Under the pieces are notes generated by a model. That model ran no database searches. It was not told the origin of the DNA and saw nothing but the letters and a program-made list of their open reading frames with translations. Position numbers and translations under genes: made by a program. Positions 1-6,678 of a stretch of DNA of 12,978 nt are shown here, in pieces (positions within the stretch are counted from its first letter, which is position 1; each line of letters opens with the position of its first letter). The stretch is from Candidatus Zipacnadia bacterium (GTDB lineage: Bacteria > Armatimonadota > Zipacnadia > Zipacnadales > Zipacnadaceae): assembly GCA_029821415.1 (NCBI GenBank), contig JALGTJ010000062.1:1-12978 (forward strand), written 5' to 3'.

Positions 1-473
1 ATGCGATAGCCCAACTCCCCCAGCTTCTGGCAGTTGCCCTGGACTATCGGATTCTGCCACATTGCCCAGTTCATCGCCGGCGCTATTATCACCGGCCCCC
101 GCGCCGCACAGATGACGGTGCTGGCGAAATCGTCGCATATACCCCCCGCTACCTTACCCAGAATATTAGCTGTGGCCGGCACCACCGCTACGACATCAGC
201 GAATTCAGCCAGCGAAATGTGAGCTATCTCGTCGGTGGTCGGCTCTTCGAACATATCGTAACAAACAGGATGACCACTAAGTGCCCGGAAAGTGGCCTCG
301 CCTACGAACTGACGAGCACTTTCCGTCATTACCACTCGCACCTCGGCACCAGCGCCCGTCAGCCTGCTAACAAGCTCGCAGGCCTTGTAAGCGGCAATGC
401 CTCCGCTGACGACAATGACAATGCGCCGCCCCTCCAACGCCGCGTCAAATTCTCCGCTTAATTCCTCACTCAT
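1..473 (-). CDS. coaBC: CoaBC, phosphopantothenoylcysteine decarboxylase domain (5' part only)
   Basis: This is the N-terminal 157 residues of the bifunctional enzyme that joins cysteine to 4'-phosphopantothenate and decarboxylates the product to 4'-phosphopantetheine in coenzyme A synthesis (cytosolic, FMN-dependent decarboxylase half). Visible hallmarks are the flavoprotein phosphate loop SGGIAAYK (residues 23-30), HISLAE with the likely catalytic His85, the PATAN..GKVAGGICDD segment (99-115), and PAMNWAMWQNP (132-142). The substrate-clamp cysteine and the whole CoaB synthetase half lie beyond the window edge. The ATG at 473 has GAAGGA a few bases upstream. It follows gmk by 30 bp on the same strand, so the two are probably co-transcribed. 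In many bacteria rpoZ sits between gmk and coaBC; here it is absent. No stop occurs up to base 1. Identification is firm from motifs; that it is bifunctional rather than a lone CoaC is inferred from the gmk neighbourhood. Confidence 0.92.
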   Translation of the reverse strand, partial: MSEELSGEFDAALEGRRIVIVVSGGIAAYKACELVSRLTGAGAEVRVVMTESARQFVGEATFRALSGHPVCYDMFEEPTTDEIAHISLAEFADVVAVVPATANILGKVAGGICDDFASTVICAARGPVIIAPAMNWAMWQNPIVQGNCQKLGELGYR

Positions 474-503
474 AATTCCTTCGTGGCACTATACGCGCCG
501 CGT

Positions 504-1157
504 TTACCCCCACTCATCGGCCTGGGCGAGTAGCTCCTCCCGCAGCCCTCGCCAGTCGAATCGTTCCATGCTCTGCCGCTCCGCCTGCAGGATACCACTT
601 AGTTGCTGAACTGCCTCCGGCACCTCGTCGTTCACCACCACATAGTCGTACATCCCCATATTCTCAATTTCCTCGCGCGCACTGGCCAGGCGCTCGGCAA
701 TCGCCTGCTCTGATTCAGTATGGCGTTTTCTGAGCCGCTCCATCAGCACCGGCCAGGAGGGCGGCGCTATGAAGACTAACACGCTCTGGTTACCGAGTTG
801 CTCGCGAACTGACTTGGCCCCCTGATAGTCAATCTCCAGTACCAGTGTTCGCCCGGCCGCCAAAGCCTCCTGCACCGGCGCGCGCGGCGTGCCATAATAG
901 TGCTGACCATGGACCTGCGCCCATTCCAGCAGTTGGCCCGACCGGCGCATCTGTTCAAACTCGCTATCACTGACAAACCGGTAGTTCTTCCCGTCCATCT
1001 CGCCCTGCCGCTGCGGGCGAGTTGTGCAGGAAATAGAGACCTCAAGGTCAGGGTAGCGCTCCAGCAGGCCGGCAATGACCGTTCCTTTGCCCACCCCCGA
1101 CGGGCCGGAGACCACTATTAAAATGCCTTGACCAGCACCAGTCATACCAGAAATCAT
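504..1157 (-). CDS. gmk: Guanylate kinase
   Basis: Cytosolic enzyme transferring a phosphate from ATP to GMP (or dGMP) to give GDP, essential for GTP supply. At 217 residues it has the usual family length. The P-loop GPSGVGKGT is at 18-26. The GMP-binding segment SISCTTRPQRQGE (41-53) is followed by Y59 and by E78 in LLEWAQVHG. A YYGT motif is at 87-90, LEIDYQGA with D110 supplies the Mg/catalytic acidic site, and the lid RLRKRHTESEQ..AERL (141-157) carries the phosphate-binding arginines. HGQHYYGT appears one residue longer than the common HGNYYGT form, and RHTE replaces the common RGTD; neither should abolish function. The ATG at 1157 is preceded by GAGGA with a 7-nt spacer, which favours it over the ATG four codons later. 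It sits 30 bp upstream of coaBC. A candidate promoter lies at 1209-1238, after the hairpin that closes the upstream lipoprotein gene. Confidence 0.97.
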   Translation of the reverse strand: MISGMTGAGQGILIVVSGPSGVGKGTVIAGLLERYPDLEVSISCTTRPQRQGEMDGKNYRFVSDSEFEQMRRSGQLLEWAQVHGQHYYGTPRAPVQEALAAGRTLVLEIDYQGAKSVREQLGNQSVLVFIAPPSWPVLMERLRKRHTESEQAIAERLASAREEIENMGMYDYVVVNDEVPEAVQQLSGILQAERQSMERFDWRGLREELLAQADEWG

Positions 1158-1208
1158 CGCGCAGTGTCCTCAGCGGGCTTGCAGCCACTCGGTGTTATCT
1201 TGCCCTAT

Positions 1209-1238
1209 AGTTTAGCACAAATCCGCTGACGCGTGCAA
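1209..1238 (-). promoter_or_regulatory. Candidate sigma70-type promoter for gmk-coaBC
   Basis: Reading the minus strand, a TTGCAC box (1233-1238) is 18 bp from TAAACT (1209-1214), which is preceded by TGC and so forms an extended -10. Transcription would begin near 1202, about 45 nt before the gmk ATG. The -35 match is weak (3 of 6), so the call rests on the extended -10 and on its position between a terminator-like hairpin and gmk. Confidence 0.35.
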
Positions 1239-1339
1239 CGCTGCTCCGGACAATCTGGCGATTCCCCCTGCCGGGAAGGACGACTCTGCTGGGTCACCGG
1301 ACCTGTAAGTTGTACCGTTTCGCTCATATCACACGGAAA

Positions 1340-1362
1340 CGCCGCCCAAGCAGCGGGCGGCG
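1340..1362 (-). terminator. Rho-independent-type hairpin after the lipoprotein gene
   Basis: A perfect 8-bp GC stem (CGCCGCCC / GGGCGGCG, 1340-1347 and 1355-1362) encloses a 7-nt loop. On the minus strand it is followed by only three T residues (TTTCCG), so it is a short-tailed terminator. It lies 41 bp past the stop codon of the lipoprotein gene and about 100 bp before the candidate gmk promoter, which is the right place to separate the surface-protein operon from the housekeeping unit. The rest of the 246-bp gap (1158-1403) shows no credible gene. Confidence 0.45.
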
Positions 1363-1403
1363 CGTAGTTGCCTAATCGTAGTCCACCAATAGTGACCACC
1401 TGC

Positions 1404-1802
1404 CTACGGAGTGACAGGAGGCGGAGGAGGACCAGTGTTCGGGTCTCTGACCAGTATTACACCCACGGGTGTAGTCTGCCCTGCCACGACCGGCACGTCC
1501 GATGCATCACCCACTTGCTCCCAAAGCGAGGTCGGCGTCACCACAACATCCCACGTGCCGGGGAGCACACCGGTCACCGCAAAGTTACCATTACCATCCG
1601 TGACGTCCTGTTGCCCGCCTACTGTGACCGTTAGACCGCCGATGCCAATCTGGCTGGCTATGTCTACGGTACTACCGGTCACACTGCCAGTGTTGGCCGG
1701 TGCTGCGCCGCCACCCCCACCACCACAGCCCGCAATCAGCCAACCTGTCAGGGCAACTGCTGTGATCACAACCATAATGCTCCATTGTTTGTTGTTATGC
1801 AT
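1404..1802 (-). CDS. Small Sec lipoprotein with one carboxypeptidase-regulatory-like domain
   Basis: A 132-residue predicted lipoprotein of unknown role. The N-terminus has basic residue K5, a hydrophobic stretch (about 9-24) and a lipobox LIAGC with the lipid-accepting Cys26, followed by seven glycines as a flexible linker. Residues about 38-95 form one small beta-sandwich of the CarboxypepD_reg (transthyretin-like) type: GSVTGSTVD..IGGLTVTV..QDVTDGNGNFAVTGVLPGTWDVVVTP is the familiar 'G.V...G..V.V...T..DG.Y.v.gl..G.y.v.v.p' pattern. The tail is proline-rich (GPPPPPVTP). The same domain type occurs three times in the giant protein encoded just upstream, 54 bp away on the same strand, so the two are probably co-transcribed and could act on the same surface. 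GAGGGAG lies 9 nt before the ATG at 1802. A GC hairpin follows the stop. Such domains usually serve as structural modules; no catalytic residues were seen. Confidence 0.8.
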   Translation of the reverse strand: MHNNKQWSIMVVITAVALTGWLIAGCGGGGGGAAPANTGSVTGSTVDIASQIGIGGLTVTVGGQQDVTDGNGNFAVTGVLPGTWDVVVTPTSLWEQVGDASDVPVVAGQTTPVGVILVRDPNTGPPPPPVTP

Positions 1803-1856
1803 TGACAGATACTCCCTCTCGTATCAAGTATGGCTCGGCGAACAGTCGAGACGCGA

Positions 1857-2714
1857 TTATCTATTTACGTTCAGTTGACACAGCCTGCTGGTGCGCTGCC
1901 CGTTCTCCGCCGCAGCATCTATCCTCACCAGGTACATACCCCGTGGCACCAGTGTACCACTGTTGCTGCGCAGGTTCCACGACAGCGTGTGAGTACCTGC
2001 GGCAGCTACTTCATCAGCGGCGAGTGTCTTGATGACCCGCCCGGAGATATTCATAACCTCCACACTGACATTACAGGCCTGGCTGACTCCATAGGTTATC
2101 ACTGCGCCGGACCCGCCCGGCTGCGCCGCCGCGGCGGTAATCGCCAGCCCGCCTGCCTGCTGCGGCCCGACCTCAATGCGGAAGTGCCGAACAGCACCAT
2201 TCTCGCCGCTGCGGAAGCTGTAGCCGGGCATCGTCCGAGCGTATACCGAGCGATCAGCATCCAGATCAGTCAGAGTCACCGACAGGTCGTTGGGAAGCTG
2301 GCTGAGATCGGGTAGGGCTACCTCCACATCACTATCCGGGATGTCGGTAGCAACTACGAACTCCCAGCTAACCGTATCGCCGGTCGGCGTAACTACCGAC
2401 TGCGCCAACTGGCTACCACCGTCGCCGACGAAGTAGAGGTCTACGCTGTTCAGCGCTGCCGGCGGATTAGGCAGGCTGTAAGGCTCAATGCTGCTAATGC
2501 CGATCGCGCCCAACAGATCGCTGCGGTTACCCACGTGCGCCAGCACTGGTACGGCCCAGCCTGCCTGGCCCGTATCAACCGCCTGCGGACTTACCTCTTC
2601 TTCAGCACCGGCTGCGGTAGGTACCGGCCCAGCAGTCATCGTGATAGTGAAGTTGGTAGGTGTGCAGGCATACAGCCATGCACCCTCCCACGGCTCCAGA
2701 TAGGGGCGGGCCAC
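1857..2714 (-). CDS. C-terminal piece of the giant surface protein (FlgD-like domain), frameshifted from the middle piece
   Basis: A 285-codon frame whose first codon is GTG, read as Val in a continuous sequence (GIGVARPYLEPW). The same frame is actually open back to 2831 and has no ribosome binding site, so it is not an independent gene. It supplies the second half of a duplicated module (LPFAYIYDTSSGSY..., ending GAWLYACTPTNFTITM at residues 11-26). A beta-rich linker region follows (about 41-190), and then a FlgD-like Ig / sorting-type domain at 205-285: NVSVEVMNISGRVIKTL, AGTHTLSWNLRSNSG, PRGMYLVRIDA. That pattern is shared by flagellar hook-cap FlgD Ig domains and by C-terminal sorting domains of the type IX secretion system. 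No type IX genes are visible here, so I prefer the generic FlgD-like label. The lipoprotein gene follows 54 bp after the stop with no clear terminator between. Confidence 0.78.
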   Translation of the reverse strand: MARPYLEPWEGAWLYACTPTNFTITMTAGPVPTAAGAEEEVSPQAVDTGQAGWAVPVLAHVGNRSDLLGAIGISSIEPYSLPNPPAALNSVDLYFVGDGGSQLAQSVVTPTGDTVSWEFVVATDIPDSDVEVALPDLSQLPNDLSVTLTDLDADRSVYARTMPGYSFRSGENGAVRHFRIEVGPQQAGGLAITAAAAQPGGSGAVITYGVSQACNVSVEVMNISGRVIKTLAADEVAAAGTHTLSWNLRSNSGTLVPRGMYLVRIDAAAENGQRTSRLCQLNVNR

Positions 2715-2802
2715 GCCAATACCCGGCTGGTCGGTGACCAGGCGGTAGGAGCCGCTGGATGTATCGTAGATGTAAGCAAACGGCAGAATGGCCTGGCCTG
2801 TG

Positions 2803-5800
2803 TCAGGCTGGATGTTCGCACGGATTGGCGATCATATTCCAGGCCGGACCCAGATTCTTCACGAACGGTGATGCCACCGCAGTGCCCGCCACGTTAATGT
2901 CAGTGGCGCTGCCATAGTTAACCCAGAAGCCCGTCCCGGGCAGAACCTGCAGCAGCGAGTGAGCGTCAGGATGCCCAGTGCCTATGTAGGCCATGCCGCT
3001 GGGATCCCACCACCAGATATCGGAGGTCTGGAAAACATCCTCCGCATAGCCCTCAATCGGATAGACCGGTACACCGGTCAGGTGCAGCCCCGCGGAGTAA
3101 CTGTGCCCGCTGCCCGGATAGCCAGTGAAGTCAATATCCTCAACGTTGGTACCGCCAGGACCGGGCACTGTCACGGTAGCAACACTAGGCACGAAGACGA
3201 AGGTGTCACCTGGATCGGTAGCCGTTATCTCCCAATCCCCAGCACTGAGGCCAGTCAGGGTGTAGGTACCGTCACCAGCAGTACTGGCTGAAGCAGTTGA
3301 GCTGGGATCACCCACTTTGACAGCATCTATATCAATGCCACCGAGCAGGTTGTCCTCGTAGTCTTTAACGGTACCACTGACGTCAAATGTCTGCTCGTCG
3401 GCATCAAAGTCTTTGCCGGTCTGGTCACCACCCGAAATTACGACCGGTTGACTCCAACCATCGGGCGTGAAGGTATAGTACTCGCCAGGTGGCGCAGTGA
3501 CGGTAAGAGTATAGCTACCATCGGGTAGCCCGGTAATCTCGTAGTAGCCCGAGGCATTAGTCTCGTCCGACCGAATGCCAATTGAGACGACAGCACCCTC
3601 CAGTGGGCCGCCACCACCGGTAATCGTGATTGTACCAGTGATCTTGTAGGCGCCATCTACCAGATTGAAGTCGAAGTCGGTGATATCGCTGTCAACTATG
3701 GTAACGTGGTCGTCACCACCTACCGGGCTGAAGCTGAACGGATCAAAGATCGGCACCACTTGGTAAGTGTCCGCCGGCAAACCGGTGAACTCATACCGCC
3801 CATCGGCTCCCGTCACTTGTTCGCCAACCTTAGTAGCCAAGCTGTTATAACACTGGACAGTCACGCCCTCAAGCGGAGTGACCGTATCACTGTCATAAAT
3901 TGTCCCCGACAGTGAGTAGGTAGGAATGACCACCGTGAATGTCTGCGTAGCTGACCAGGCTGACTCCAGCCCGTTGACTGTACGGACCCGCCAATGATAA
4001 GGCGTGTTGGCTTGCAGCCCGAGGCTAATGTCAACCGAGAAGCTGGTTACGCCTACGCCAGTGACACCATATTCGGGATCCCCGGGCCCACCCAAGTCAG
4101 GACTGATAATGGGACTGGTAAAGTCGGCGTCGTCGTCCAACTGCACATGGTAACGCATCTGTGCAGGCGGGTCGTCCGCGTCAGGATCGGTGCCTGGATC
4201 CCACTGTAGGGTGGGCGTCAGCGTCCCAATTGTACCGGTCGGCGAGAAGCCCGAGGTGGGCGGCTGTGGCGTCTGATCCACCTTGAAGTTATGGATCGCA
4301 GACCAGCCCGAAGCCAGACCATGGCCGTCGACGGTCTGCACCCGCCAGTACCACCAGCCCCAATCCAGATCGTCAGGCACATCCAGCTCAGTTACACCCG
4401 GCCCGCCGTAGTCAGTGGTGTCATATTCATAATCTACCGTGGAGAAGTCGGATGTCATACTCAACTGGACGACGTAAGTAAAGCTACTGGGGCTGTCCCA
4501 CGGATCACTATCACTGCCGGCGGGCCAGTCCAGGGTCGGCGTCTGCGTATCAACGCTTACTCCGTTGATAGGCGACCAGCCGTCTGCCGGCGGATACGGC
4601 GGTGGATTCGGAGGACCATTTACAGTGACCGTGGGACCCACAAAGTAGCCGGGTGCCGTCGGGAATCTGACGTTGTCCACACCATCTGATGCCATAAAGT
4701 AGTAAGTATGCGTCGGGCTGGACGGGAGTGACGACATGTCGTAGTAGTACACCTTGCCATCGCTCACATCCAGGTCGGTCGGATCGTACTCCTGCATCTC
4801 GTACTCGACGCTGTCAATGTAGACCTTCACAAAGCTAGCTGGGTTGCCCGTCGTTCCCCCGTAAGTATCTGTGTCGGTATAGACTACATAGTAGCGATAG
4901 GTTTGGTCAGAGAAACCGGTGCGCGGCACCAGCTCCGCGGCAGCAATGAACGTGTCACCGACATTGGACGACAGATCCAGGCTATCGTCAGCCAGTTCAA
5001 TAGTATTGGTAGCCGGATCGTGACTCTTTACCACATAGCCGCCACCAGGAGCATCGGTTCCATAGTTATGCCCGACGGCGCTAATGTAGACCGCTGTTAC
5101 CGGATCATCCCCCAGAGCTTCATCGGGGTCGCTCGGCTCGGTGTAGGTGAAGATATAAGGCTTAATTGGGTCAACGGTAGCTATCTCCAGGTTTTCCCCG
5201 ACTTTAAAGCTCAGTTGCGGCGCAGTATTCGGCGCAATATCTGGGCCGTTCGCTGCACTGCCAGTATAGCCATAGGGACCCCAGAAGGTGCTGGCGTCAC
5301 CGTTGTTGTACCACAAGGCTCCGTCCCAGGCCTGCGCCTTAAAGGTGTGGCTGCCCTCCGCCAGATAGACCTGATTGCTGGTCCGGTAGAGAACTCCGGC
5401 GGCGTAGTTGTTATCACCGGGGACAACTTTCTCCATCTCGTATATCTGGGCAGGGTCGCCGTCGATCTGAATCCGGATGGCGTGGGGGCCATTGTTGTCA
5501 GCATCAGTATACAGCACATAGAAGTAGAACGGCGTCGCTGGTGTACCGTCGTAGTCGTCACTGGTGCCCGGGTTAGTGTCATAGCCCCACGACTCATACC
5601 ACGTACCGGTGGACGCATCCTGGGTGCGATCCTCGAATATACGGAAGGCGTTGCCTACCTGAACGCCGTCCATAGATGTCGAGCTTGTATCCAGTTCAAT
5701 CTCAGTATCAGTATTGCTCAGTATCGGGAAGACCTTGAACTGAGCAAAGCCGTCAAGAATCTCCAGATACTTATTCTGGACATTGTTGGTTCCGTATCCA

Positions 5801-6678
5801 GGCAGATCACCAGCCCGGTCGTACTCAATCTTGTGGTTAGCAATGTCCACTGCGGTGATTTTATCCGCCACCGGCGGCGCGAAGTAGTAGCTGCTAAGGA
5901 CGGGTGACGTCTCGGCCAGTACCTCCGGACCCTCGTAGTAGCCCTCGGCCGGCAGCCGACGCATCTGCCCCTCAACCTTCTGATCAATGGGGTCGGGATT
6001 GGAGTTCATAAAGTACTGCTGCCAGTCAATCCAGTAAGCCCAGTTGTCCCAGAACTCAAAGTAGTAGTGGTGAACACCCGGGTCAAGTTGCACACCGGCG
6101 CGGGCTGTACTGAAGCTAAAGACGGCACCGTCTCGGTAGTTGGTGTCGTTAGGATCGATCGGCTCCATTGTCCCCGCGAACCAATCAGCAATATCAAACT
6201 CATCGCCGATAGCAACACCGCTGGAACCGATGCCGGTAGCCGTGATGGCCGAGCCGGTGTTAGCCGTGATAACAAACTGTTGCCCAGCGGCAGCACCAGT
6301 CTCCATCCGCACCTTCATCCCCACCAGCGACCCATTCGCATAGAGGGTGCCCGGCACGCTGTAGGTAATCTGGTCGCCACCAGGCAAGCCCGTGATCTCG
6401 GCCTGGCCCTCAACATCGCCAAACAAGTCAATCCACAGGATGCTCTTGAAAGGCGGGTCGCCGGTGCGATTGGCGTTGTAAACCTCACCATCCTGGTCGG
6501 CATAGGTCACTTCCCAGACAAAGTCGCCTCGCTGGGGGCCAGAGACCGGCGTCAGTGACTGGTTACCAAGCGTCGGAGGGTTGTTGACGCGGAACCAGTA
6601 GTAGTCGTTGTCACCGGGAGGAACCCCAACCTGCCCGAAATCATCCGCAGGCCGGTTCGGATAGATTGCTGTACGCAC
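2803..6678 (-). CDS. Middle piece of the giant surface protein: Ig-like, Fn3 and CarboxypepD_reg modules
   Basis: A 1291-codon frame that begins at an internal GTG (Val in ASDGVRTAIYP) without a ribosome binding site; the frame is open from 6720, where it joins the N-terminal piece. Modules in order: Ig-like repeats of the form 'F.V.Y.D.D...V.IDG....Y..G..Y......H.Y.F.A.DG' (about 35-215, 383-455, 593-668); three intercalated short units each ending in a G-D/N-x-F motif (about 99-165, 271-350, 525-583); two Fn3-like domains built on TPTL.W..G.D.D and HWRVRTV..L.SAWS (690-800 and 805-918); three CarboxypepD_reg-like domains (921-1008, 1011-1094, 1097-1187); and the first half of a 'LTGVPV / GTGFWVNY' module (1189-1265). 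The coding frame then enters the second half (WNMIANP) and is thrown out of frame: after CEHPA it meets TGA at 2805-2803. No catalytic motif was recognised. Confidence 0.8.
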   Translation of the reverse strand: MRTAIYPNRPADDFGQVGVPPGDNDYYWFRVNNPPTLGNQSLTPVSGPQRGDFVWEVTYADQDGEVYNANRTGDPPFKSILWIDLFGDVEGQAEITGLPGGDQITYSVPGTLYANGSLVGMKVRMETGAAAGQQFVITANTGSAITATGIGSSGVAIGDEFDIADWFAGTMEPIDPNDTNYRDGAVFSFSTARAGVQLDPGVHHYYFEFWDNWAYWIDWQQYFMNSNPDPIDQKVEGQMRRLPAEGYYEGPEVLAETSPVLSSYYFAPPVADKITAVDIANHKIEYDRAGDLPGYGTNNVQNKYLEILDGFAQFKVFPILSNTDTEIELDTSSTSMDGVQVGNAFRIFEDRTQDASTGTWYESWGYDTNPGTSDDYDGTPATPFYFYVLYTDADNNGPHAIRIQIDGDPAQIYEMEKVVPGDNNYAAGVLYRTSNQVYLAEGSHTFKAQAWDGALWYNNGDASTFWGPYGYTGSAANGPDIAPNTAPQLSFKVGENLEIATVDPIKPYIFTYTEPSDPDEALGDDPVTAVYISAVGHNYGTDAPGGGYVVKSHDPATNTIELADDSLDLSSNVGDTFIAAAELVPRTGFSDQTYRYYVVYTDTDTYGGTTGNPASFVKVYIDSVEYEMQEYDPTDLDVSDGKVYYYDMSSLPSSPTHTYYFMASDGVDNVRFPTAPGYFVGPTVTVNGPPNPPPYPPADGWSPINGVSVDTQTPTLDWPAGSDSDPWDSPSSFTYVVQLSMTSDFSTVDYEYDTTDYGGPGVTELDVPDDLDWGWWYWRVQTVDGHGLASGWSAIHNFKVDQTPQPPTSGFSPTGTIGTLTPTLQWDPGTDPDADDPPAQMRYHVQLDDDADFTSPIISPDLGGPGDPEYGVTGVGVTSFSVDISLGLQANTPYHWRVRTVNGLESAWSATQTFTVVIPTYSLSGTIYDSDTVTPLEGVTVQCYNSLATKVGEQVTGADGRYEFTGLPADTYQVVPIFDPFSFSPVGGDDHVTIVDSDITDFDFNLVDGAYKITGTITITGGGGPLEGAVVSIGIRSDETNASGYYEITGLPDGSYTLTVTAPPGEYYTFTPDGWSQPVVISGGDQTGKDFDADEQTFDVSGTVKDYEDNLLGGIDIDAVKVGDPSSTASASTAGDGTYTLTGLSAGDWEITATDPGDTFVFVPSVATVTVPGPGGTNVEDIDFTGYPGSGHSYSAGLHLTGVPVYPIEGYAEDVFQTSDIWWWDPSGMAYIGTGHPDAHSLLQVLPGTGFWVNYGSATDINVAGTAVASPFVKNLGPAWNMIANPCEHPA

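Noticed and set aside
1205..1399. Minus-strand 64-codon frame between the lipoprotein and gmk
   Set aside because: It runs across the terminator-like hairpin and the gmk promoter candidate, has no family-like sequence and no good ribosome site.
1411..1878. Plus-strand 155-codon frame opposite the lipoprotein
   Set aside because: Low-complexity Pro/Thr mirror of the lipoprotein gene; the minus-strand frame has a signal peptide, lipobox and ribosome site.
4903..5907. Plus-strand open frame of 334 codons antisense to the giant gene
   Set aside because: It has no ribosome binding site or recognisable domain, and lies opposite a coherent Ig-like coding region. Long antisense frames are expected where the codon bias of the real frame leaves few stops in the opposite phase.
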